Below the pieces are notes generated by a model. The model had not been told where the DNA came from. It ran no database searches and worked only from the letters and a program-made list of their open reading frames with translations. A DNA stretch of 64,000 nt. Origin: Inia geoffrensis. Taxonomy: Eukaryota > Chordata > Mammalia > Artiodactyla > Iniidae. Position numbers and translations under genes: made by a program. Where the stretch lies: assembly GCA_036417435.1 (NCBI GenBank), contig CM070900.1, forward strand, positions 123,148,315-123,212,314, written 5' to 3'. Positions within the stretch are counted from its first letter, which is position 1; each line of letters begins with the position of its first letter. Shown one piece after another: positions 36,836 through 49,455 of the stretch.

Positions 36836-38438
36836 GATGAACTATTATTTTTCTTGAGCAAGTGAGATCAAGTACAATCAAATCAACCCTAATATTAACG
36901 TCATATGGTGTGGTAGCCAAGATGAATAATTTTCTGAATCATTCATGTGTTTATACCTACAACAAAATGGTTGTTTTCTATTTTAGCTCTGCCCTGCCTT
37001 AATTTTAAGTCACTGACAGACATGGAGAAATGACACTCTGATTAGATTTCACTGACTCAAGTCTTATTACCAGGATTCACACAGTGGTGTCTGTAATCAA
37101 GTCATTATTTAAAGCTACAATCTGTTGTCTTTCTGAAATGAAAATGAATCCTATTCACTTACTCCTTCTGGCTGTGGACATTAGCCTAGCTCTATCCTTT
37201 AGCCATAAATAATGTTATCTTTTATACCATTTCAACAGCAGTAAAAATGATAAACTTCACAGGCTGGTTTTTAAAAAATCTTATAAAGTGAAGGAAAGGG
37301 TTTTTTTTCTTCTTTTTTTTCCCATCCAAGGAGAATAAAATAAAACTTTGAAAAGAAAAGCTAAATAAAATCCTTTATTTTAAAATAAAAGTTAACTTTA
37401 TTAGAACAACCCCTCTATTGCATTACTCTTTTTAGTTAAGAATTTAAAAGTGGCCCAATCATTGCTGACCTACAGTCTTGTCTGTTATAGCACTGTGAGA
37501 ATAAAAAAGAGGGGCGGGTCCATCATCACCCACACTCCAAACTGGAACGTAACGGAGTTTTCTCTGCAAAGGTATTCAGTATCTGTACTAAAATTTAGCA
37601 AACAGTAATGGGGACTTGGTGTCAAAGCCAGTTGAAAATATTGCAACAGTTGTTTAAAATTCCCTCTTTAAATTCCTTCAGAGAAACACTAAGGAAAAGC
37701 GACAACATTCTACTTCATGCCTGAATCTGTATAATATATTGGCTTATGTAAGAGATTTGTCCCTGTAGCAAAACTGGATGTCTTAGTTAATAACCAAAGG
37801 CATCCCCTAAAGTCCCCAAGATAATTTCATTGGCAGTACAAAATGTGGGTATTCATCTGAAAGCAAGAAACTGGATTTCACTTCTGATTTTCTGGGTTCA
37901 TTTTGCAAGAATGTAAGTGTTCCCTACTTGGCTGTTAGGGGCTGACCTCCCATCTACTCATAGAAATGGGTCTCATATAATAGAATATAAGCAGACACAG
38001 CCAGGGGTGCACACTCCAACAGTCACACAAAGCTTGCAGAGGATGGGTGCTTTAAACAATCAAAAAGAAGCCACAAATTGCTCTTGGGGATTTTAAATGT
38101 GACCAAATTGAAAAATGCACTTTCCTCTCCCAGCTGGCCCCCAAATAGTACAGGTCATCAAAAGCAACTCCCTTGGAGGTGGAGTTCTCTCTCTTGCAGC
38201 TCCAGCAAGGCTTCAGACTCTACGAAGCAGAAGGAGGGGTGTGTGACTCAATAAAATGCAAAAGGTCAGCATAGACTACTGACAGTGCCGAAAGTTGACC
38301 ACTGGGGGGCGCTTCCAACATTCTGCAGGAAATAGGCCTGAAAGTTTTGTCACTAGTTGAGGAAAACCTGTATGCCAAAAGGGGAGAAGTATCTGGAAAT
38401 TCCTCTAGTTCCTATTATTCTCTAATAAGAATGGCTGC

Positions 38439-38628
38439 GGGCTTCCCTGGTGGCGCAGTGGTTGAGAGTCCGCCTGCTGATGCAGGGGACATGGGTTCGT
38501 GCCCCGTTCCGGGAAGATCCCACATGCCTCTGAGCGGCTGGGCCCGTGAGCCATGGCCGCTGAGCCTGCGCGTCCGGAGCCTGTGCTCTGCAACGGGAGA
38601 GGCCACAACAGTGAGAGGCCCGCGTACC

Positions 38629-38658
<30 letters not shown>
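38439..38658 (+). mobile_element. CHR SINE, antisense within the probable RASGRF2 3'UTR
   Basis: A full short-type CHR with about 30 A residues. The 12-bp target duplication aagaatggctgc lies at 38427-38438 and 38659-38670. Confidence 0.94.
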
Positions 38659-38662
<4 letters not shown>

Positions 38663-40867
38663 ATGGCTGCATTGCCTCTGGAACATTTGGGTGAGAGAAT
38701 TAAGGGTCCAAACTTCCAGGGACAGTGCCCACAGAACCACACCCTCCCTTCTGGAAGACTTTGGGGACTCTAAGGGCAGAGTCCGATGCATCAACCTTTC
38801 TGCATGTTGCTCTGCCTGAAACAACTATGTGTGTGGTCCTTTCACTGATTTGTCCTGATTTTAGTTCACCTTCAAAACTATGTTTTTGCACCAAGAAAGT
38901 TAACCTTTACTTTCTTATTCTTTTGCAAGACTTTGAGGTGCTTGGTGCAATTGACATATATTAGTTCAAACTCTGTTTCTGAACATTGAGAAACAAATTG
39001 TAAGTTATGCATTGTTAGGATCCAAAAAACCCATGCTTCTTATCATGCATCAAGATGCATCAACCTCTTATTTGAAATTAAAGAGAAAAAACAAGCAACT
39101 TTTTTTTTAATGAAAAATAAAGCATCCATAAGTCACCCTCCTTGGGTTTAGTGCTATCCTGTTGGCTAATATGAGCTACTGAAAATATTTTTGGAATGGT
39201 CTTCAAATATTATAAGTATTTTCTTTTACTTACTTGATATTTCACTATATAGTTATGTACAGACATGGCCCTTACCATGCAGGAAAAATGTACATTCTCC
39301 ACCTCTGTGGGACATTATCAGTTCCCTGGGTCTTATGAGCCAGCAAGTTGAATTTATTAGTCAGCTGTCAGCTCTAACAACATAATTAAAGTGCAAAGAA
39401 AGAGTGAAAGCAGCCAGGTCAATTTTTTTTCATTGTCTGCATCAATATGCTTCATGCCTGCCAGATGCCATAGGCTCAGGTAACAATAACTCTATATCTT
39501 TTCTCTTCTTTGAAAGCAGAGGTCTCCCTGAGAAGAGAAGAGGGAGGTAAACATGAGATAGCCCTATTTCTTCAACAACCAACAACCCTGGGAGAAGCAA
39601 GGTTGCTCTCCCAGCCTAGGGTAGGAGGACTAAACCCTGCATTTGGTTTTCTGACACAAGGGCTGTTGAGTGGTTGGGTCCATTTCCCATATATTTACAG
39701 TATTTTCACTCAGAAATGTCTCAAAATTTAAAGACTGGGGAAGAACCGTCTACCAACAGCACACGGAAGGGTGGGTTTTAAAAAGAAAATCCCACTAAAC
39801 AGCTTTTTAAAAAAAATACTTTCAACGTTCATAGTGCAGCTAAAAATGGTTTGTGTAAATCAAAATAGATTCCCACATTACCAATGGCGGGGGGCGGCGG
39901 TGGCGAGGGAAGAAAACAAGCACAGCAAGGTGCAGAAATGATTTTTAAGTATATCTTTTCACTTAGCATTGAAACCCACTCTTCCCCGTAGCACTTTGTG
40001 GCCTTTTGTCGTATTCCACAGTTTTGCCGGTGAGGTGCGTGGGCATCGTTTTGCAAAGCCTGCACCTGTCTCTCCAAGGGCATTGGCTTCCTGGTCTCCA
40101 CAGCCTCAGGAAGAAGACCCCCACTCCTCCACCTCGAGAGAGCCACTGGCTGGGCTCCGCAGGGGCACGGCTACTGAGTTTTTAATTATGGAAATGTTAC
40201 GTACAAATCCACTTGACTTTCAACCTGTCTTCCCTGTCCTGTTGCCTAAAGACTGAAAGAGCAGTTTCAGAACATGCCATTCCTCCAATATAAATATTTA
40301 TGATGCACTGAGGACCATGCACATGCTGAGGACTGAAATTGCTTATGTGTCCGCCCATCCCTACAGAGGCAGCCTCCGCTCTTCTGGAAGCCTGTAACAA
40401 AGGAAATGTAACAGAAGCAGTTAAACCCTGGGAGAAGGCTGGGAGGTGCACCGGGCCAGTAAAGTGCCAGCGAAACATCACAAGCCTTTTCTATGGACCC
40501 TCGTCCCCGAGTTCTAATAGAATAGGCAGCAGAGTTTCAAATTCCCCTTCTTACCTGCTTCATTAAAATGGCTACCGGCACCTCCCATCTTATATTCCCT
40601 CATGCAAATGTGCCCTCAGCTTTACCAAATATCAATCTCTTCACCTTCCCACCCAAGTCTGAAGCATCTGTCTTCCACTCCAACCAACTGGGCTTCCCTG
40701 GCTGGAGTCAGAATTCCCGTTTGGTTCCATCATCTTCGGGGGACAAAGGAGACTGGCTTCGTCTCCATCACCCCCGTCCTCCCTGCACTGTGGGGGGCGT
40801 GGCATGCACAGTTCTGTCCCTTCTGCTTTCCAGGAAAATTCCACCGACTCAGGGCAAGGCTGGATTG

Positions 40868-40960
40868 TCAAGCAGGGAGCCGAGGTTCAATTTTTAGAGA
40901 CAGCTCATACAGTGTATCTTCATCTATGATGAGGGCTTTGTCAAGCAAGTACTGAGTGAC
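40868..40960 (-). CDS. RASGRF2: RASGRF2 last coding exon with stop
   Basis: 93 bp of coding sequence, [20 protein letters not shown] then [10 protein letters not shown] and TGA. The acceptor is a strong polypyrimidine tract ending tctccag. Confidence 0.94.
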   Translation of the reverse strand, partial: VTQYLLDKALIIDEDTLYELSLKIEPRLPA

Positions 40961-43900
40961 CTGGAGAAAAAAGGGGAATCCCCACTTTGAGTTTTTTCAC
41001 ACCACCAGTACGTACATTTTCTGGATGGAACCCGACACAATTCAACGTTTTCTCCTAAGCATTGAAATACTTTAGGTAACTAAAAAAATTATGAATATAT
41101 TGTTACTATAAAAAAAAAAAAATCACACATCTCTAGTCCTCTGTCAACTCCCACCCCCAGGCACTGCCCTCAAGAATTGCCACTGTTATCAGTTGGCTTG
41201 TATTCTCCCAGACGTTTTTCTGTGTCTTTCTAGACATTACCATGCACTTAAGCAGAAATCATTTTTTCCCCTTATAAGTGTATCAAAACGATACATTTTA
41301 TTCTGCTTTTGTCAAACTAGAAGTCGTGGAGAGCTCCCCATGTCAGTACAAAGAGCTCCAACTGCTGTGCACCATTAACAGTGTGACATATCAGAGTTTA
41401 TTTAATGATCTCATATCGATGGGTGTTTGGTGGCTGTCAATGTTTCACTATGACACAAAGTTACAGTGAAGTCCTTGTTAGCATGTTTCCTAGTGCTCAC
41501 ATGTGAATGGTCCTCTAGACACTGGAAATGAAAGGAAAGGATATGGAGATGAACATGTTGGAACATGGGGTAGCTCCATGAAACTATTCCTTTATTTTTA
41601 CTGAGATATAACAGACATAAGTAAAATTAATAGCTTGATTAGTTTTGACAAATGTAAACACCCATGTAACTTACATATATAGCATGCTAGAGAATAACTC
41701 CATCAGCCCAGAAAGTTCCCTCATGCAGCTTCCCAATTAACCTGCTGCCAGAAGCAATCGCTGCTCAGATTTCTATCACCACATGTTCTGTCTGCTCTAG
41801 AACCTGACGTAAATGGAATCACACAGTACGTACTCTTTTGTGTCTGGCTTCTTTCACTCAGCATAATGTTTTGAGATTCATCTATATTGTGGTGTGTTTC
41901 AGTGGTTTGTCCTCTTCCATTGCTGAGTAGTGGGTCCAATGTATAGATGTTCCACAATTGGTTTATCCATTCATCTATTTATGGACGCCTGGGCTGTTTC
42001 CAATTTTTGGCTATTATTAAGAAATGCTATAAACGTTTTATACAAGACTTTTAATGGGCATGTTTTCACTTCCCTCTTGGATAAATACCTGGGTTATAAG
42101 GTAGATGCATATTTAACATTTCAAGAAACCTCCAAATGACACAGTTTTCCAAAGAGGTTGTACCGTGTTACTCTCACCAGCAGTGTATAAGAATTCCAGT
42201 TACTTGGTATATCAATTTTTAATTTTAAAACATAGTATAAAATGACCTCCAAAACTGTTGTACCTATAGTACATAAGAGCACCTGTTATCCCATACCCTA
42301 ACTAATGTTTGCTGTTATCAATATTTTAAAAATTTGTCTTTCTGATAGCTGATAATGATGCTTCATAATTTACATTTTTTCTTATTAATGAAGTTGAACA
42401 TTTTCCAAATATTTATTTGTTTCTTCTTCTGTGAGTTACCTGCTTATAGCTTTGTCAATTTTCCTATTGAGTTGTTTATGCTTTTCTTATAGATTTATAG
42501 GAATACTTTTATCCTGTCTCTTTGTTTTACATGTTACAAATATTGTCTCCTAGTCTACTGCTTGTATTTTGACTTTTTAAACAATTGCCCTTTGTCATAT
42601 AGAAGTTTTAGATTTTGATTCAGCAAACTTTATCAAGCTTGTCTTTTACAGATTTTGCGTTCTGTGTTTAGGGTCTTTCAAACCCAAAGGTCATGAAATT
42701 TTGTCCTATATTTTATTTAAATAATTTACTATTTTTTAATATTTAAGTAGTGAATTCATTTGGAATTTATTTTTGTGAATGGTATAAGACAGAGAGCCAA
42801 AATTCCTACTCCATTTACACAATGGTCAGTTTCTTTCTGGCGCTTTCTTTAAACGTCTCCTTTATCCCATATTAGATTTTCATATAGACAAAATCTGCAT
42901 CTGGACTTTATCCTGCTCCATTGAGTTTGTATTCCTGTGCCAATATAGTCCTGTTTTATTCACTACGGTTTTAGTGTCTATATCTGGTAGGGTAAGCTCT
43001 CCCTTAAACTCTTCTTATTTTTCAAAAAGTTCTTATTTTTTTCGGCCTATTAAAGCTTCCTTATGAGTTTCATAACAAGTATGTCAGGTTCCATGACTAA
43101 TAGGGATAATTGGCTGTGAGTTATATGGGAATCTTCTGTCTCACCTTCTCAATTTTTCTGTAAAGCTAAGATGATTCTAAAAAATAACATCTATTAAAAA
43201 ATGAAAAGAAAAGAAGGAAAAAAGGGAGGGAGGGATGGAGGGAGGGAGGAAGGAAGGAACAAAAGTAAAGAAAGAAGAAAGAAAGAGGTAATAAAGACCA
43301 GTTATGGTTGGGATGGAGAGAGGAAGGGGGTATAAGACGTGAGATGAATCTTGAAAGATGAGTAGGGACCACATAATGCAAGACTTTTTGGACATATCAA
43401 GATTTTTTTTCTTTCCTTATCCTAAGAGCAAAGGGAAGCCAATAAAGCAAACAACTTCCACTGTGTGTTTCAGAGAGTTCTATCTGGCTGTAAATTTGTA
43501 GAATGGATTTGCATCCTGTAGACCAGGTAACAGACATTGGTAGTTTGGACCAGAGGTGGTTCCAGCTTCACAAGAAATACAGGATGTAAAACAGATTGAA
43601 TTTGATGATGAATTGATATTCTTTTTGCTTTCTTTCTTGTTTTTCTTACTCAGAGCTACCAAAGGTTTGTCTGTTTTACTGGTCTTTTCTTTGAGTCAGC
43701 TTTTGGTATTACTGATCCACTCTACTGCTGTTTCCAATTAATTAATTTCCACTTTTTTCTTCATTAAATTCTCTTACAACCACACAATATTACCTTTGGC
43801 TGATGGTCTATCCGATAGGAAGTCTGCTGGAACTGGCGTATCTCTCTGATGATGTGCGATATCTGACAGAGAAACAACAAAAGCAAAGCCTAAGTACTGC

Positions 43901-45472
43901 CCTGTGCTGCAGCACATTCTTCTGGGTGCCCGTCCCAGAGAAGTCAGTCCCTTCCTCCAGTGAGGTATCTGGAGCCTTGTCCCATCATGCTCCAGACCCC
44001 AGGGCTTTCTTGTCCTTTAATGAGCCACACAAAATGTTAACAGCTAGGAAATACTGAATTCACCATCAGGGAAACAACTGGCATGGGGTGGCCTCAGGTT
44101 CAGGAGTGGCAAGCCCTGGTCGCTAGTGTCCATGGGCTCCTTGCTTCTAACTTGATGCTTAGAACCCAGCTGTCCAGCAAGAAGCCTCAGCACCTGCCTA
44201 TCACTGGTCAGTCCTAGACAGTTGTCCCCGGAGCTTTATTCCCTACCCTCTTTGTCCAGACTGCAAGCTGAAATGGACCTGCGAAAATCTCCTGAATCAG
44301 CCAACATCAGGTGTCCACCACCAGTGTCCACCACCTCTTCACCTCGAGCGTAAAAAGCAGCGACCTTCCATGACGTCGCCTCTTCTCTGTAAGCCACTGA
44401 TGTCACCGAGACAGCCGGATTGTATGAAATTCTCACCTACCATTCTCATCTTGGAGAAATTGACGAGGCCTTCCTCAGTAAAGTTTGGTGTTCCTTCTTC
44501 AATAAATGCCAGGTCTGTCAGGTACATCCCCAGATAAGGAACAGCAGGGGGGTTACAACTGCAAGACCAAGAGGTACTGTTGTCATGCTCATTCCCACAA
44601 GTGTCCACTTACCTCCCCATTTAAAATAAATAGGAAGCAAATGTGCTGCTCCCACCCTGAAGAATAAAGTCTTTTAATTCCATTTTCAGAAGCACACTTA
44701 CGATATGCAGAGTTTTAAATATGCCTCACAATAGAATATGATACAAAATTACCGCCCATGCTTTACTATGTGTTTGAGACAATGGTATTTCAAACAACAG
44801 GTTGTCTTACAGACAAATACTAACGTTTGCTAGCGAGACTTGCTTGCAGCATTTATCTGCATTGGCCACACTTCTCTGAGGGGTGAAAGCATGTAGGAAA
44901 ACCCCATGCCCTCACCTCATTAAAGTGCAAACATTCAACCTTAAAGAAGTGGGTGGAAAAAAACATCAATGTAATTAGAGCTTGTAAAACTTGTTTTCTG
45001 TTTTAGTTAGTACTTAAATGTTTTAGAAGGTATAGACTTAATTAGTATCACAACTACATGCTAAAGTGAGACCTTTGCTGTTTGGAGGGGGGATGAACTT
45101 GTTTTTCTCAAGGTGTCTAGAGGCTGAGAATATGGCCTTTTGATCCAGAGTGAAATGGGTTTGAGTCCCTGCTTGACCACTTTACTAAGTGATGCAGGGC
45201 AAACTCTCTGAACCACAGTTTCCTTGTCTGTAAAATGGAGACAATAAAACTTATCTCTTTACTTTGCTGTGAGGCTTAAATTAGACAAATCAAGCACTTC
45301 ACATAAAGTCTGTCATTTAGCAAGTATTCAGTGAATAGTTCTTGTGCTATTGTTGTCATTGTTGTTACTAAGAGTCTTTCTTTCTCTCATGGCATCATAG
45401 GACAATATTTTCCAGAGTAAGGCAAGTATGTGCAGTAGATGATAAGAAAACAAGTTGCAAGAGAATATATTT

Positions 45473-45514
<42 letters not shown>

Positions 45515-46126
45515 CTCTGTGTCTCTGTGCACGTGTGTGTGTGTGTGTCTGTGTGTGTGTGTGCGGGTCTTCAGAAAGAGAGAATGATCCAGCAATAAAA
45601 GGTCAAAAATACATAACAATAATCAATAGGCACTGGAATATTTAAATAAAAAAATCACAGGAGGGCTTCCCTGGTGGCGCAGTGGTTGAGAGTCTGCCTG
45701 CCAATGCAGGGAACACAGGTTCATGCCCCAGTCCGGGAAGATCCCACATGCTGCGGAGCGGCTGGGCCCGTGAGCCATGGCCGCTGAGCCTGCGTGTCCG
45801 GAAGCCTGTGCTCCGCAACAGGAGAGGTCACAGCAGTGAGAGGCCCGCATACCGCAAAAAAAAAAAAAAAAAAAAAAAAATCACAGGAAATCACTGTGTT
45901 TAGATTAAGAAATACCAAGTCAAGAAACTCTTTATTGGGCTTCCCTGGTGGCGCAGTGGTTGAGAGTCCGCCTGCCGATGCAGGGGACACGGGTTCGCGC
46001 CCCGGTCCGGGGAGATCCCACATGCCGCGGAGCGGCTGGGCCCGTGAGCCATGGCCGCTGGGCCTGCGCATCCGGAGCCTGTGCTCCGCAACGGGAGAGG
46101 CCACAACAGTGAGAGGCCCGCGTACC

Positions 46127-46164
<38 letters not shown>

Positions 46165-49100
46165 AACTCTTTATAGTAAAAGAGTTTTATTTACTCTTTA
46201 TGTGGTTTGATTTACTATGGTGATATTTTCTTCTTATTTGGAAAGCTCTGCATACCACGAGTATGTCCATAAGCTATTTACTTACTGTATCCACAGTATT
46301 CCAAATGAAAAGGGAAATCAGAAAAACACCTATGTGATGGAAGTTGTTCCCATTTGTTTTTCTTTTCAAACCAAAGTAGGAGGTAAGTGACTATTTGTAC
46401 ACTATAAAAATTATATAAACATATTTGTGAATTATGAATAATGTAATAATTAAGATAGACATACTTTTTAAGGGTTTCTCTGAGATTTTTAAATCTTCCT
46501 TCAGATGAAATAGTCTTCTGAAGCTTGTCCATTAGAGCTTTTGTCTAGAAAGAAACAAATAACTGAGTATGTCATGAAAATATTCCTATGGTTTGGTAAG
46601 GTGGTAAGTTACCAAAAGATGCTCAGTTCTCTTCTACAGTGGCAGTTACTGATACCTTTGCCAGACTATTGTGATGTGATATGACTTTCAAAGTATAGAG
46701 GGGGGCATTACATTCAAATTTAATGTTTAAAAAAAGGAGGAAGAACACGTGAATAAAAGTGACTACACTAATCATTGAGCCAAAAAGAGAGAAAATGTGT
46801 AGAAAGGAAAAACTGTAATGCACAAGAAACTTAGGAACTTAAAGAATTGAAAAGCACATGTCGAATAGGGAATCTTAAAGGAGAGGTCTTGTGTCAGGGA
46901 GTTTTCATGATGAATCTTTTCAACTGTTAATTTCCAAGTCATCAAAGCACATATTCTGTTGCTTGGCTATGGACTGACCAATACCAACTCTGATGAAATG
47001 TGACATGTGTGTGACAGGATAATATGCTCTTTGTATCCAGTGCCTAATGGCTGAGGCCACCACCGCCTTAGAGGGAGGCAAAACCCAGCCATGACCAAGG
47101 GGTCGGTGTCCAGCTTTCGGATTCTGATATAGCTGTTTGAAGCCCACTTTAAAAATACTATTCCATAAAGACGCAGGCATAGAGAATGGACTTGAGGACA
47201 TGGGGAGGGGGAAGGATAAGCTGGGATGAAGTGAGAGAGTGGCATGGACATATATACACTACCAAATGTAAAACAGATAGCTAGTGGGAAGCAGCCACAT
47301 AGAACAGGGAGATCAGCTCAGTGCTTTGTGACCACTTAGAGGGTGGGATAGGGAGGGTGGAAGGGAGACTTAGGAGGGAGGAGATATGGGAATATATGAT
47401 TATGTATAGCTGATTCACTTTGTTATACAGCAGAAACTAACACAACATTGTAAAGCAATTATACTCCAATAAAGATGTTAAAAAAGATTTTTTTAATTTA
47501 AATAAAAATAAATAAAATAAAAATACTATTCCAGTACCCATTCATCATAAAATCTCTCAAAAACTAGGGAAGAGAAAGTAGCTTCCTCAATTTTATGAAA
47601 AGCATTTACAAAAAGCCTGCAGCTAACACCATCCTTAATGGTGAAAAACTGAAAGCCTTCCCCCCAAGGTCAAGAACAAGGTAAGAATGTCCTCTCTTAC
47701 TATCCTATTCAACATAGCATTGGAAAGTCTAGCCAGAGCAATGAGGCAAGAAAAGGAAATAAAAGGCATATAGATTGGAAAGAAAGAAATAAGATTGTTC
47801 CTATTTACAAGTGACATAATTGTCTATGTAGAAAATTCCAAGGAAACTACAAAAAAGCTCCTAGGGCTAATAAGTGAGTTCAGCAAGGTTACGGATCCAA
47901 GATCAACACAAAAAAATCAATTACATTTGTATATACAAACAATGAATGTGTGGAAACCAAAATTAAAACCACAAGAACATTTAAATATCTCCAAGGAAAA
48001 TGAAATATTTAGGCATAAATCTAACAAAACATATACAAGACTTGTATGTTGAAGATTTCAAAATGCTGATTTAAGAAATCAAAGAACACCTAAAGAAATT
48101 GTGAGAAATACTGTGTTTATGGACTGGAAGACTCAGTGTAGTAAAGATGTCAATTCTCCCTAAATTGATTGGTTTAATGGAGTTCCAATGGAAATCTCAG
48201 TAAAGTTTTTAAGACATAGTTTTTATCCTAAAATTTATATGGAAGTCACAGCACTTAAGGTAGTTAAAATAATTTCGAAACAGAAGAATATAGTGGAGGA
48301 ATATAGAAAGAACTCTCAAATCTCAAAGGTAAAAAAAAACAAACAATCTAATTAAAAAATGAGCTGAAGACATGAGTAGGCATTTTGCTGAAGAGGATAT
48401 ACGGATGCAAACAAGCACATGAAAAGATGTTTAACATTATTAGCCATTAGCAAGTGCAAATTAAAACAATGGTGAGATTTCAAAATGGCTAAAATTAAAA
48501 ATAGTGATAACACCAAATGCTGACAAGAATGTGGAGAGGGCTTCCCTGGTGGCGCAGTGGTTAAGAATACTCCTGCCAATGCAGGAGACACGGGTTCGAG
48601 CTCTGGTCCGGGAAGATCCCACATGCCGTGGAGCAACTAAGCCCGTGCGCCACAACTACTGAGCCTGTGCCCTAGAGCCTTCGAGCCACAGCTACTGAAG
48701 CCCGCACGCCTAGAGCCCGTTCTCCGCAACAACAGAAGCTACCGCAATGAGAACCTGCGCACAGCAACGAAGACCCAATGCAGCCGTAAATAAATAAATT
48801 TATTAAAAAAAAAAAAGAATGTGGAGAAACTGGTTTACTCAAACACTCCTGATAGGAATGTAAAATGGTACAGCCTCTCTAGAAAAGAGTGGAAGTTTCT
48901 TATAAAACTAAACACACAATTACCATATGACCCAGCAATCGCACTCTTAGGCATTTATCCCAGAGAAATGAAAACTTATAGTCACATAAAACATATTCAT
49001 GAATGTTCATAGCAGCTTTATTTGTAATAGCTGAAACTGAAAATACCCAGATGTCCTTCAAGTAGTGAATGGTTAAACAAAATGTCACATCTACACCAGG

Positions 49101-49423
49101 AGGTACTGTTCAGCAATAAAAAGGAACTAAGAATTGATACATGTAACAACTTGAATGGATTTCCAAGGAATTATCCTGAGTTTAAAAAAAGGCAATCTCA
49201 AAATGTCATATACTGCGTGATTCCATTTATACAACATTCTTGAAATGACAAAATTACAGAGATGGAAAACAGATCTGTTGTTGCCAGGAGTTAGGGAGGG
49301 AGAGGGGGGAAGGTGGCTGGGGTATTAAAGGGTGGCACGAGGGATCTTAGTGATAGAACTGCTCTGTATCTTCACTCTGGTGGTGATTATATGCATCTAT
49401 CCCTGTAATAAAGGCACACTAAA

Positions 49424-49455
<32 letters not shown>

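Larger units (their letters stand above)
36820..40867 (-). other. RASGRF2: Probable RASGRF2 3'UTR
   Basis: About 4 kb follow the stop with little old repeat content. The human transcript, as I recall, has a 3'UTR of roughly this length. Minus-strand AATAAA hexamers occur at 37397-37402, 37374-37379 and 36830-36835. The end is inferred, and one antisense CHR SINE lies inside. Confidence 0.4.

Noticed and set aside
45794..46210. Plus-strand open frame of 138 codons with poly-lysine stretches
   Set aside because: It is a translation of two CHR SINEs and their A-tails.
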